NCBI RefSeq assembly: GCF_014652655.1
Contig: NZ_BMZF01000004.1
Location: 1-64,000, forward strand
Length of the DNA stretch: 64,000 nt
Direction of reading: 5' to 3'
Origin: Paramylibacter ulvae
GTDB lineage: Bacteria > Pseudomonadota > Alphaproteobacteria > Rhodobacterales > Rhodobacteraceae
Each line of letters starts with the position of its first letter. The first letter of the stretch is position 1. Made by a program: the position numbers and the translations under genes. A model generated the notes under the pieces. It had not been told where the DNA came from, ran no database searches, and saw nothing but the letters and a program-made list of their open reading frames with translations. Positions 45,752 through 54,242 of the stretch are shown piece after piece.

Positions 45752-46155
45752 TACACTTGTTCCAATTCGATCAAGGTGCCGTTGAAATCTTTGGGGTGCA
45801 GAAACAGCACGGGTTTGCCATGCGCCCCGATTTTGGGTTCGCCCTTGCCAAGGACGCGCGCGCCATTGGCGATCAGTTTGTCACGTGAAGCGATGATATC
45901 GTCCACCTCATAACACATGTGATGGATGCCGCCATCGGGGTTTTTGGCCAAAAAGTTATTGATCGGGCTATCGTCACCCAGTGGATAGATCAGCTCTATT
46001 TTTGTGTTGGGCAGGGTGATGAACACCACCGTCACACCGTGTTCGGGTTGATCAAATGGTTCTGCCACATCTGCACCCAATGTATCGCGATACATCGCCA
46101 TCGCGCTGTTCAAATCTGGCACTGCGATGGCCACGTGGTTTAATCGTCCAATCAT
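45751..46155 (-). CDS. mce: Methylmalonyl-CoA epimerase
   Basis: Encodes 134 residues of the vicinal-oxygen-chelate fold. The metal ligands are seen as the His of RLNHVAIAVPDL, the His/Glu of GGIHHMCYEVDDI and the C-terminal Glu of GTLIELEQV. It interconverts (R)- and (S)-methylmalonyl-CoA in propionyl-CoA and branched-chain degradation. Mutase and propionyl-CoA carboxylase genes are not in the window. The promoter lies in the 140-bp region shared with the divergent response regulator gene. Confidence 0.95.
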   Translation of the reverse strand: MIGRLNHVAIAVPDLNSAMAMYRDTLGADVAEPFDQPEHGVTVVFITLPNTKIELIYPLGDDSPINNFLAKNPDGGIHHMCYEVDDIIASRDKLIANGARVLGKGEPKIGAHGKPVLFLHPKDFNGTLIELEQV

Positions 46156-46298
46156 TGTGGTCTCCTTTGGGGGTATCTAGGCCAAATGGATTTAGGCTTG
46201 CAAGGGAATTAGCGGGGCAAATGCGCGCGGCGTTAGGGCGATATTAGGATTCAATTGGTTTTATAAAAATACGCTGCAATTTGACTGGAGAACCGAAA

Positions 46299-47027
46299 AT
46301 GGAAGAATTTGCCAGTGATGACAATCACTTAGCCCCGCGCAGAACCGCCAAACGCCCGCTGTTGGGGTTGACGATTCTGTTGATCGAAGACAGCCGTTAT
46401 TTCGCCGATGCGGTGCGACTGTTGGCCATTCGCAGCGGTGCGCGTTTGCGCCGTGCGGATTGTTTGGAATCGGCGCGCAAACATATCCGCATTTACCGCC
46501 CCGATGTGGTGATCGTTGATATGGGCCTGCCAGATGGATCTGGTGTGGATTTTATCACCCAAATTGTCGCGATCGGGCAAGGGGCGCCAAAGGTGATCGC
46601 AATGAGCGGTGCAGATTATTTGCGCGGCGATGCGCTGGCATCTGGCGCGGCGCAATTCATCGAAAAACCGTTCTTTGATTTGGCAGGATTTCAACAATCG
46701 GTGTTGTCGGTATTGGATGCGAGCGAAAAATCGGCGGATTTTGTACCGCGGGTTGCGGGCGATGCGGTTGAACCAGATGAAGACGCATACGAAGAAGATT
46801 TGCGCGACATTGCCAAAATGATGGATGCCGCAATTATTCGCGCGGATCACGAGGTGTTGCAATACACCGCACAATTTTTGCAATCCGTTGCGCGCGTGGC
46901 GCATGACCAGGAAATGATGGAATGCGCAACGCGGTTTGCGGCGCGACTGGCCGGTGATGATTGGAAAAGCAATCTGCGCGATTTGCAATGTCTAGTGCGT
47001 GGGCGTTTAACACAGGCATCGGTCTGA
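46299..47027 (+). CDS. Orphan response regulator with a helical C-terminal extension
   Basis: Encodes 242 residues. The receiver domain (about 22-140) has the acidic pair in LLIEDSRYF, phospho-acceptor D74 in VIVDMGLPDGSGVDF, the Ser of IAMSGADYL and K123 in FIEKPFF. The C-terminal part (about 150-242) is acidic then alpha-helical, without DNA-binding, GGDEF or Hpt motifs that I can see. No histidine kinase gene is adjacent. The ATG at 46299 has GGAG 8 nt upstream. It probably acts by protein-protein contact. Confidence 0.82.
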   Translation: MEEFASDDNHLAPRRTAKRPLLGLTILLIEDSRYFADAVRLLAIRSGARLRRADCLESARKHIRIYRPDVVIVDMGLPDGSGVDFITQIVAIGQGAPKVIAMSGADYLRGDALASGAAQFIEKPFFDLAGFQQSVLSVLDASEKSADFVPRVAGDAVEPDEDAYEEDLRDIAKMMDAAIIRADHEVLQYTAQFLQSVARVAHDQEMMECATRFAARLAGDDWKSNLRDLQCLVRGRLTQASV

Positions 47028-47085
47028 ATGCGCTTGGATTTTGTGATACGCCACCTATAATCGCCGCAAATTATAGAGGTGCGTT

Positions 47086-47850
47086 ATGGAAACGGGTATA
47101 GTATTTTTTAAAAAAGCCATTGCGATGGTTGGCGACAATATCAACGATGCAGTTCGGGTGAGCGCGGTTATTTATATCGTGCAATTTGTGATTGTCACGG
47201 CGTTGATGGTCTCTATCACTGGCGGTTTTGACGCGGCACAATTACAAGACCCTGCACAAATGGCACAACGCGCGGGGGGTGCCACGATCAGCGCATTGTT
47301 GATTGTTGTTGTCACCATCTTGTCGTTGTCGTGGATCGCGGTTGCGTGGCATCGATTTGTATTGTTGGAAGAATACGCCCAAGGTGTTGTGCCCGCGTGG
47401 AACCGTGCACGTGTGATGGCGTATATTTGGAAATCAATTTTATTGGGGTTGTTAATCATCGGAATCGCAATCATCCCCATGATGATCGTGGGGATGCTGG
47501 CAGCGGTTTCGCCGATTTTATCAGGGCTTGGTATGATCGCGTTGTTTGCAGGTATTATCTGGTTGTCGACACGATTGGCGATGGTGTTACCCGCCACCGC
47601 GATCGGGAGCGAAATGACATTTGCACAGGCTTGGAAACACACGGAAAGCCGTAGCAAAGATATCTTTGTCGCGGCTGTTTTGATGTCGTTGATATTCAGC
47701 ATCACCGGACAGGTATTGCAATCATTCCTGCCCGTGAATGTGATCGGCGCGGTTGTGATGGGTGCGTTTCAATGGGTTGCAACGATGGTGGGGTTGTCGT
47801 TAATCACCACCATTTATGGCGCCTGTGTGGAAGGGCGCGAAATCGCGTAA
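47086..47850 (+). CDS. Hypothetical multi-pass membrane protein
   Basis: Encodes 254 residues with about six membrane segments (near 22-45, 65-88, 115-140, 145-165, 190-210, 220-243) and a cytoplasmic helix AWHRFVLLEEYAQGVVPAW between helices 2 and 3. The pattern is common among alphaproteobacterial inner-membrane proteins of unknown function (a glycerophosphoryl-diester-phosphodiesterase membrane-domain-like layout). No signal peptide or catalytic motif. The preceding RR gene ends 58 nt upstream. A terminator follows. Confidence 0.72.
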   Translation: METGIVFFKKAIAMVGDNINDAVRVSAVIYIVQFVIVTALMVSITGGFDAAQLQDPAQMAQRAGGATISALLIVVVTILSLSWIAVAWHRFVLLEEYAQGVVPAWNRARVMAYIWKSILLGLLIIGIAIIPMMIVGMLAAVSPILSGLGMIALFAGIIWLSTRLAMVLPATAIGSEMTFAQAWKHTESRSKDIFVAAVLMSLIFSITGQVLQSFLPVNVIGAVVMGAFQWVATMVGLSLITTIYGACVEGREIA

Positions 47851-47854
47851 CGGC

Positions 47855-47880
47855 AAGCCGCGGGAATTATTCCGCGGCTT
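47855..47880. terminator. Terminator overlapping the topA stop codon
   Basis: AAGCCGCGG (47855-47863) pairs perfectly with CCGCGGCTT (47872-47880) around an 8-nt loop, followed by TGGTTTTT on the plus strand. It serves the membrane-protein gene and contains the topA stop (47867-47869) in its loop. Confidence 0.82.
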
Positions 47881-50500
47881 TGGTTTTTGAAGCGGCCTTT
47901 TTGGGGGCCGCTTTTTTTGCAGGTGCCTTTTTCTTGGCTGCCGCTTTTTTCTTGGGCGCAGCTTTCTTGCGCGCAGGTTTTGCCTTGCCTGCCTTTTCTG
48001 TGATCAATTCCACAGCCTTTTCCATTGTCACATCTGCAGGTTCGATGTCCTTTGGCAATGTTGCATTAACCTTGGCCCATTTGACATAGGGGCCATATCG
48101 ACCGTCCATGACGTTCACTGAGCCACCCTCGGTTGGGTGTTCACCCAATTCTTTCAACGGTGTCGCCGCGGCGCCGCGCCCAGTTTTATTGGCCTTTTCT
48201 GTGATCAATTCCACCGCGCGGTTCATGCCAACGGTAAAAACCTCTTCTGGGTCTTTCATGTTGGCATAGATTTTTTGTGCGGTTTTCTTACCTTCTTCCA
48301 GTGGTTTTTCCCACATCACATAGGGACCAAAACGCCCGATTGCGGCGGTGATTGTGCCCCCATCGGGATGGTCGCCAACCTTGCGCGGCAGGGATAACAA
48401 TTGCAATGCACGCTCGAGCCCTACCTCGCTGAGATCCGACCCTTTGGGGATGGATGCACGTGGTGGTTTTGGAATTTCATCCGTTGCATTGCCGCGCTGA
48501 ACATAGGGGCCAAAACGACCTGTTCGCAAGGTGATGGTTTCGCCGTCATCATCAAGCCCTAGCGGTTTCCCGTCGGGGCCTGCGATATCGCCACCCTCGA
48601 GTTCACCTGCCAATGGACGGGTGTATCGGCATTCGGGATAATTCGAACAGCCAATAAATGCACCACCTGATCGTGCGGTACGCATGGACAAACGCCCTGT
48701 GCCACATGTTTTACACACGCGTGGATCTGATCCATCCTCGGTTGGGGGGAACAGGTGGGGTTCCAACACCTCGTTGATTTTTTCCAATACTTCGGTGATG
48801 CGCAAATCGGCGGTTTCACCGATCGCAGCGGAAAAATCACGCCAGAAACGGGTCAGAACATCGATGTAATTAGCGTCACCTGCGGAAATTTCATCAAGTT
48901 CTTCTTCCAACTGGGCGGTGAAATTATAGCCCACGTATTGGCGGAAATAGTTTTCCAAAAAGGCGATCACCAATCGCCCTTTATCCTCGGCGATCAGGCG
49001 ATTTTTTTCTTTGCGCACATATTCGCGCGTTTGAATTGTTGTGACGATTGATGCATATGTCGATGGGCGACCGATGCCCAATTCTTCCATGCGTTTGACC
49101 AATGTCGCCTCTGTGTAACGGGGCGGTGGTTGGGTGAAATGCTGGTTCGGTGTGACCGATTTTTTCGCGCAAGCCTCGCCATTGGTTAGCTGTGGTAAAC
49201 GCTTGTCATCATCATCAATCACCGCGTCATCATCGCGACCTTCTTCGTAAACCTTTAAGAAACCTTCGAACGTGATCACTTGACCCGTGGCGCGCAGGCC
49301 AACCTGACCGTCATCCGATCCGATGTCGACCGTGGTACGTTCGATTTTGGCCGATGACATTTGGCTGGCAAGCGTACGTTTCCAAATCAAATCGTATAAT
49401 TTGCGTTGATCCGCTTCCAATTTGGACAGGCTTTCTGGCGTTGCGTCCATCACGGTTGGGCGAATACATTCGTGCGCCTCTTGTGCGTTTTTCGCTTTGT
49501 TTTTGTAAATGCGCGGCTCCGGTGACACAAATTCTTTGCCGTAGAGGCCAGAAATTGCGGTGCGTGCTTCGGTCACGGCTTCGGGAGCCATGTCGATGCC
49601 ATCGGTACGCATATATGTGATGTGTCCAGCCTCGTATAAACGTTGCGCGGTGGACATGGTTTGACGTGCGCCAAAGCCAAATTTGCGGCTTGCTTCTTGT
49701 TGCAGGGTCGATGTCATAAACGGTGCGGATGGGTTGCGATTGGCAGGTTTACTTTCGACCGATTGCACCGACAAATCACGCGAGGTGACGGCCTGAACCG
49801 CCATTTCCGCGCTGACCTCGTTTTCAAGATCGTATTTCTCAAGCTTTTTGCCGGCAAGCATACGCAAACTGGTATCAAAATCTTGGCCACGCGAATTGGT
49901 TAGGGTGGTTTTCACCGACCAATATTCGCGCGGTTTGAATTTTTCAATTTCCATTTCGCGTTCAACAATCAAACGCAGACATACGGATTGCACGCGCCCT
50001 GCGGATTTTGAACCGGGCAATTTGCGCCACAATACGGGCGAGAGGTTAAAACCCACCAGATAATCAAGCGCACGGCGTGCCAAATATGCCTCGACCAGTT
50101 CCATATCAACGGCGCGGGGATTTTTCATCGCTTCGGTTACGGCGGTTTTTGTGATGGCGTTGAACACAACGCGGCTTACGGCCGTGGACTTTTTGATCGC
50201 TTTGCGTTTGCGCAAAGTTTCTTCGAGATGCCAACTGATGGCTTCGCCTTCGCGGTCGGGGTCGGTTGCGAGGATCAGTTCATCATCGCTCTTAAGCGCA
50301 TCGGCAATGGCCTTGATGTGTTTGCGGCTGTCGTTTGCGACCTCCCATTTCATATCGAAATTATTGTCGGTATCAACCGAACCATCCTTGGGCGGCAGAT
50401 CACGCACGTGACCATAAGAGGCAAGCACGGTGTAGTCTTTGCCAAGGTATTTATTAATGGTCTTTGCTTTGGCAGGAGACTCGACAACAACAACAGGCAT
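47867..50500 (-). CDS. topA: DNA topoisomerase I
   Basis: Encodes 877 residues. Toprim domain (VVVVESPAKAKTINKYLG, ATDPDREGEAISWHL), catalytic Tyr in HITYMRTDG, then a single clear four-cysteine zinc ribbon (VCKTCGTGRL with IGCSNYPEC) followed by several zinc-less repeats (RTGRFGPYVQRG, AIGRFGPYVMWE, MDGRYGPYVKWA). The last 50 residues are Lys/Ala-rich (KKAAPKKAASK), a histone H1-like tail common in alphaproteobacterial TopA that strengthens DNA binding. It relaxes negative supercoils. AAAGGAA precedes the ATG. It lies downstream of dprA on the same strand, the usual dprA-topA order. Confidence 0.97.
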   Translation of the reverse strand: MPVVVVESPAKAKTINKYLGKDYTVLASYGHVRDLPPKDGSVDTDNNFDMKWEVANDSRKHIKAIADALKSDDELILATDPDREGEAISWHLEETLRKRKAIKKSTAVSRVVFNAITKTAVTEAMKNPRAVDMELVEAYLARRALDYLVGFNLSPVLWRKLPGSKSAGRVQSVCLRLIVEREMEIEKFKPREYWSVKTTLTNSRGQDFDTSLRMLAGKKLEKYDLENEVSAEMAVQAVTSRDLSVQSVESKPANRNPSAPFMTSTLQQEASRKFGFGARQTMSTAQRLYEAGHITYMRTDGIDMAPEAVTEARTAISGLYGKEFVSPEPRIYKNKAKNAQEAHECIRPTVMDATPESLSKLEADQRKLYDLIWKRTLASQMSSAKIERTTVDIGSDDGQVGLRATGQVITFEGFLKVYEEGRDDDAVIDDDDKRLPQLTNGEACAKKSVTPNQHFTQPPPRYTEATLVKRMEELGIGRPSTYASIVTTIQTREYVRKEKNRLIAEDKGRLVIAFLENYFRQYVGYNFTAQLEEELDEISAGDANYIDVLTRFWRDFSAAIGETADLRITEVLEKINEVLEPHLFPPTEDGSDPRVCKTCGTGRLSMRTARSGGAFIGCSNYPECRYTRPLAGELEGGDIAGPDGKPLGLDDDGETITLRTGRFGPYVQRGNATDEIPKPPRASIPKGSDLSEVGLERALQLLSLPRKVGDHPDGGTITAAIGRFGPYVMWEKPLEEGKKTAQKIYANMKDPEEVFTVGMNRAVELITEKANKTGRGAAATPLKELGEHPTEGGSVNVMDGRYGPYVKWAKVNATLPKDIEPADVTMEKAVELITEKAGKAKPARKKAAPKKKAAAKKKAPAKKAAPKKAASKTKAAE

Positions 50501-50610
50501 AACTGATTCCTTTAAGCGAATTTGGCCATAGGCTATGGGCGCGGAACATGTGTTGGTTATCGGTACAATGTCAATGGGGCGGACAAAAATAAGATTTGAA
50601 GCGGGGTGAA

Positions 50611-51735
50611 TTATGCCTTTCTTGCCAGCTTGCCACCTGGGTGGCGCGAAATATCGCCCGTGATTTCAAGTGCGGTGATTTGGGGGGAAACGGAATTTGT
50701 TGGCAAGCCTGTATCGCGGATCACGTCATCCTCGGAGACCGCAGAAGGGCCAAGCAGATTTAGAATCCGATCGGCAATTTGGCGCGCAGACAGGCGCGGG
50801 ATTTCAGCGGCGGGTGGTTCGGCAAACGCCATTTGCGATTGTTCGGGGCGGTCAAGTGACTCAAGGATGTCTGCACCGCTTCGGATTAATGTGGCCCCTT
50901 CGCGGATTAATATATTGCACCCTGTGGCGCGCCCATCCATGGGATTGCCGGGCACGGCCATCACCTCGCGCCCCAATTCGGCGGCGATACGTGCGGTGAT
51001 TAAACTGCCTGATCTTGCGGCACCTTCCACCACAACAATGGCGGATGAAACACCCGCGATGATACGGTTGCGTTGGGGAAAATGGCGTGCCTGTGGGATT
51101 AATCCGATGGGTTGTTCGGACAGGCGCAGACCCGATTGTGCGATATCATTTGTGAGTGCGTCATTTTCTTTGGGATAAATCACATCAAGGCCACCCGCTT
51201 GCACCGCGATTGTTCCCGTTTGCAAGCTTGCCTGATGTGCGGCGGCGTCGATACCACGCGCCAAACCCGATGCAACGCAAACGCCAGCTGCGCCCAATTC
51301 ACGCGCGATATTCCCCGCAATGCGCCGCCCCAACGATGATGCGTTGCGCGCACCAACCATGGCCACGATGTCGCGTTGCCCAAGTGTGATATTTCCCTGT
51401 GCCCATAAAAATGGCGGTGCGTCGGGGGCTTCGTTTAATAGCGTTGGATAATCTGGATGACCCAGAAATAACGGGGTGAACCCCAAATGCCGCCCCGCAT
51501 CATATTCGCGTTCGGCGACGCCAACGTTACAGGTTGTGTATTTTGAAACACCTGCGTCGCGCGCGATGTTTGGCAATGCGTCAAGTGCCGCATCAACCGA
51601 TTCATATTCATTCAACAGACGGATGAATGTCGCGGGCCCCACCCGGCGCGATCGGGTCAGGCGCAGCCAGTTGATCTGATCCTTCACGGATTTCGGCATG
51701 CGGTTGGGTGGTATTTTGTGGAATCGTTCGCTCAT
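50611..51735 (-). CDS. dprA: DNA-processing protein DprA (Smf)
   Basis: Encodes 374 residues. An N-terminal SAM-like part (LRLTRSRRVGPATFIRLL) precedes the Rossmann domain with VAMVGARNASSLGRRIA, ASGLARGIDAAAHQASL, AVQAGGLDVIYPKEN and HFPQRNRIIAG, VVVEGAARSGSLITARIA. The C-terminal winged helix (residues 310-374) is of the DprA type (LLGPSAVSEDDVIRDTGLPT). DprA loads RecA on incoming single strands in transformation. The start region overlaps the last gene of the Tat-paralogue array: with the ATG at 51735 the overlap is 128 nt, and no good ribosome site is seen, so translation is probably coupled. A start at 51699 (MPKSVKD) is possible. Confidence 0.94.
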   Translation of the reverse strand: MSERFHKIPPNRMPKSVKDQINWLRLTRSRRVGPATFIRLLNEYESVDAALDALPNIARDAGVSKYTTCNVGVAEREYDAGRHLGFTPLFLGHPDYPTLLNEAPDAPPFLWAQGNITLGQRDIVAMVGARNASSLGRRIAGNIARELGAAGVCVASGLARGIDAAAHQASLQTGTIAVQAGGLDVIYPKENDALTNDIAQSGLRLSEQPIGLIPQARHFPQRNRIIAGVSSAIVVVEGAARSGSLITARIAAELGREVMAVPGNPMDGRATGCNILIREGATLIRSGADILESLDRPEQSQMAFAEPPAAEIPRLSARQIADRILNLLGPSAVSEDDVIRDTGLPTNSVSPQITALEITGDISRHPGGKLARKA

Positions 51736-52195
51736 GTTCTGACTGTGTCACCTGATGGTTAACAGAGTTTGAATCATTTGATTCAATTTCACCCGCTTCA
51801 TCATCATTCAACATTTTTTCAGCACGTTCGCGCAGATTGGATTTCAACGAAGCCTGATCGGTATTTTGGGAATACAGGTTCGCAACACGTTCAGCCGAAC
51901 GCCCGAATGGTTTCAGTGTTTTACTGACCCCCAGCGCATCCGGCATCGTAATGACGTTTTCCTTAAGCAGCACATCATAGACATGTTGTGCCATTTCATC
52001 GGTTAGCGCCAATTGGCGTTTGAACATGGCTGGGGATGCTTTGTCATGGATGCGCGCCGTGAATGCGGCCCAGCTATACGGGTGTTGAAACATATGAAGC
52101 GGCGTTGTCGTCGCGGTTTTTGCAAGTGCTGCGGCGGGGATTGCGGGCGCGCTGATCAATGCGGCGAGCGATTGGGTGAATTGACGACGGTTCAT
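51608..52195 (-). CDS. Tat-type exported paralogue 5 (last of the array, overlaps dprA)
   Basis: Encodes 195 residues. Signal MNRRQFTQSLAALISAPAIP with a twin-arginine motif (N-R-R-Q-F) and an A-x-A cut site near residue 25. The shared core follows: an aromatic helix (YSWAAFTARIHDKASPAMF), ALTDEMAQHVYDVLLKENVI and a 'P-D-A-L-G-V-S-K-T-L-K-P' end. The tail from about 110 is polar, with repeated Asn/Gln/Glu/Asp, and its last 43 codons lie inside the dprA start region in another frame. The ATG overlaps the previous gene's stop as ATGA. Function unknown. Confidence 0.78.
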   Translation of the reverse strand: MNRRQFTQSLAALISAPAIPAAALAKTATTTPLHMFQHPYSWAAFTARIHDKASPAMFKRQLALTDEMAQHVYDVLLKENVITMPDALGVSKTLKPFGRSAERVANLYSQNTDQASLKSNLRERAEKMLNDDEAGEIESNDSNSVNHQVTQSEHERTIPQNTTQPHAEIREGSDQLAAPDPIAPGGARDIHPSVE

Positions 52196-52605
52196 ATGGT
52201 TGGTTCCTGTGGCAACGCAGTTTTGGTTCCATCCTCGTCCGCGATGATGCGATTTGCCAGTTTTTTAACATTGGTGGTGTCGAAATTTAGACTGGTTCGA
52301 TTCATGGTGGCAATATCGGGGCGGATGGTTTGATACACGCCTTGGGCATTTGCGGCGGTGACTACGTTGGTTTTAACCAGATGCCGCATCACGTCTTGTG
52401 CCAGTGGTTGGGGAATTTGCAAGATAGAGGTCAGCGTTTTGGCGGTGATGTCTGGGCGTGCCTGCGCAATGCCGCGCCCCCATAAATGTGCATATTGTGC
52501 CGATTTCGCACCGAGCGTTTTTGTTACGCCTGACGGTGTCGCAATTGATATGTTTGGCATAACAGCAGCTGCGCCAAGTGCGAGTGTGAATTGACGCCGG
52601 TTCAT
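52192..52605 (-). CDS. Tat-type exported paralogue 4
   Basis: Encodes 137 residues. Signal MNRRQFTLALGAAAVMPNIS. The core is AQYAHLWGRGIAQARPDI, then LQIPQPLAQDVMRHLVKTNV and TAANAQGVYQTIRPDI. Its middle helix and 'K-T-N-V-[VI]-x-[AP]-A-N-A-Q-G-V' stretch are almost the same as those of the first array gene (54140), showing close paralogy. The tail is short and polar. Overlaps both neighbours by ATGA. No catalytic motif recognised. Confidence 0.8.
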   Translation of the reverse strand: MNRRQFTLALGAAAVMPNISIATPSGVTKTLGAKSAQYAHLWGRGIAQARPDITAKTLTSILQIPQPLAQDVMRHLVKTNVVTAANAQGVYQTIRPDIATMNRTSLNFDTTNVKKLANRIIADEDGTKTALPQEPTI

Positions 52606-53042
52606 GATGTTTCCTCAGGTGTTGATTGCGCTGTTTCCTGTGGATCTGTTTCCACGGGTTCATCAATGATACGTTCAATCGTGGATCTGATATCTGGTTT
52701 TTTGACGATGTTGGAAACGGTCACCGCGCTTTGTTGTGCGACGCGCAATGCGGCATCGGACAATTTCCAATAGGGCGCAATGGCGCGTACAAAACCGTTT
52801 TCATCGGGAACTGAAATCACATTTTGTGATTGCAATTTGGCAATGATGGATAGTGTTTCATCCTCTGTCGTGTTGAGCACACCCATAAACATTTCAGGTG
52901 CGGCACGATCCCAGAGGTTTGCGTAGTACACCGCGCGTTCATACAGATTGGATTGCGTAAGCCCGCCCAACCCAAATGTGAGCGGTTTGATCGGTGCGGA
53001 TGCGATGGCGCCAAGGCCTTGTGTGAATTGGCGACGGTTCAT
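52602..53042 (-). CDS. Tat-type exported paralogue 3
   Basis: Encodes 146 residues. Signal MNRRQFTQGLGAIASAPIKP; the cleavage site is not evident (TFGLGG follows) so it may stay anchored. Core: RAVYYANLWDRAAPEMFMG, NTTEDETLSIIAKLQSQNVI and VPDENGFVRAIAPYWK. The tail is acidic (ERIIDEPVETDPQETAQSTP). The start overlaps the previous stop as ATGA. Compared with the others its second helix is more acidic. Unknown function. Confidence 0.8.
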   Translation of the reverse strand: MNRRQFTQGLGAIASAPIKPLTFGLGGLTQSNLYERAVYYANLWDRAAPEMFMGVLNTTEDETLSIIAKLQSQNVISVPDENGFVRAIAPYWKLSDAALRVAQQSAVTVSNIVKKPDIRSTIERIIDEPVETDPQETAQSTPEETS

Positions 53043-53707
53043 AACATTGGTTCCTGATCTGAAAGGGTGTGTGGTGATTGATCACCAAGTACAGTGGCGT
53101 TTGCGTGATCGCGCAGCGTTGTTTCAGCGTCGGCAGTTTGTGCAAACAGATGACAAATGGATGTTCCGTTGTGAATGTAAAACCCCACAGGCGCACCAAT
53201 GGCACCGATGACGATAGTGTTGGCAAGTTCGGTATGAAGGTATGTATTGATGTCTTCGCAAGGTTGATCTGAGTTTTGTTCCCAGATTTCCGCGAGCGCT
53301 GGTATATCGTCTTGGACAGCGTTGCGTGGTTGTTCGTGGGGTTGTGGGGTGTTTGTCGTATTTGTGCGTTTGGCTTGCTGTTTTGGTTCAACTGTTTTTG
53401 ACGCGGCATGTGGAATGGATTTTGGTTGGCGTGCGACCAAGTTGGGGTGGGCAGCACCACTGGCGGTGAGGTAATTTTCAGCGATCAGTTGTGCGTGAAT
53501 GAGTTTTGCTGTGCTTTGATCAATGCGCAAAAAAGGCGCGAGCATTTGTGGGCTACAGACCTTGTGCATACGCGTAAGATAATCCGCCCAGCAATAGGCC
53601 ATGCTGGGCACCGCAGTTTGTGCAACAGGTGTCGCCAATGCTGCCGTTGGCAATGCGGGTGCAGCGAAAAGGGCGGCGATGGATTGGGAGAATTGGCGCC
53701 TATTCAT
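53039..53707 (-). CDS. Tat-type exported paralogue 2, enlarged
   Basis: Encodes 222 residues, the longest of the array. Signal MNRRQFSQSIAALFAAPALP with a good A-L-A site. The core aromatic helix and P-L helix are kept (MAYCWADYLTRMHKVCSPQM, RIDQSTAKLIHAQLIAENYL) but the 'N-V-I-x-P-N-A-x-G-V' turn is altered to NYLTASGAAHP. A Gln/Pro/Thr/Asn-rich linker (90-135) leads to an extra C-terminal segment with a hydrophobic patch (NTIVIGAIGAPVGFYIH) not seen in the others. The ATG at 53707 was chosen by the shared MNRRQF start. It overlaps the first gene by 8 nt. Confidence 0.78.
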   Translation of the reverse strand: MNRRQFSQSIAALFAAPALPTAALATPVAQTAVPSMAYCWADYLTRMHKVCSPQMLAPFLRIDQSTAKLIHAQLIAENYLTASGAAHPNLVARQPKSIPHAASKTVEPKQQAKRTNTTNTPQPHEQPRNAVQDDIPALAEIWEQNSDQPCEDINTYLHTELANTIVIGAIGAPVGFYIHNGTSICHLFAQTADAETTLRDHANATVLGDQSPHTLSDQEPML

Positions 53708-54140
53708 CTGTTTCAGGCTCTTTGATCGGTTCAACCGAAATGTCGCACTCGTCAAAATGGTGTTTGATCTGTGAAAGCGATTTTCGTGCGTCGGGCTGTT
53801 TGGCCGCAATGTTTTGAATTGGCGCAGGTGTGTCGAAATAATCTATCGCCTTGAACACGCCCTGCGCATTTGCCGGCGCGATGACATTTGTTTTGATCAG
53901 ATGTTGCATCAAGTCTGTCGCGACATCGGGTGGAAATGAATAATTATGGATGAATGTTTCGAGCGTCAGATTATCGTGAATACGTGCGGCAAATCCCGCC
54001 ATCCCATATGCATCGAGCCCTGTTTTGGCAACGTAGGCCGCAGCGGGTGATGTGCCCATTGCACCGATGGCAAAGCGCGTGGGCGCGGCAAGTGCGCCAC
54101 CCGTGGCGAGGATGGATTGTGTAAATTGGCGTCTGTTCAT
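53700..54140 (-). CDS. Tat-type exported paralogue 1 (first of the array)
   Basis: Encodes 146 residues. Signal MNRRQFTQSILATGGALAAP. The core is DAYGMAGFAARIHDNLTLET, FPPDVATDLMQHLIKTNVI and APANAQGVFKAIDYFD. The helix-turn-helix-like order (short helix, 'D-x-A-x-x-L-x-x-x-L-x-x-x-N-V-I' helix, then a wing-like 'N-A-x-G-V') resembles a winged helix, although an exported winged helix would be unusual. It is the promoter-proximal gene; 146 bp separate it from tldD's stop on the same strand, and that spacer carries a dispersed repeat. Confidence 0.8.
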   Translation of the reverse strand: MNRRQFTQSILATGGALAAPTRFAIGAMGTSPAAAYVAKTGLDAYGMAGFAARIHDNLTLETFIHNYSFPPDVATDLMQHLIKTNVIAPANAQGVFKAIDYFDTPAPIQNIAAKQPDARKSLSQIKHHFDECDISVEPIKEPETDE

Positions 54141-54242
54141 GCCATATTATATAGGGCGTGACCACCAAATTGCGAGTCATTCGCAACTAAAAATGTAGAC
54201 GGAGCGCTGCACCGACGAAAAATCCCACTTGCCGTGCGGATA

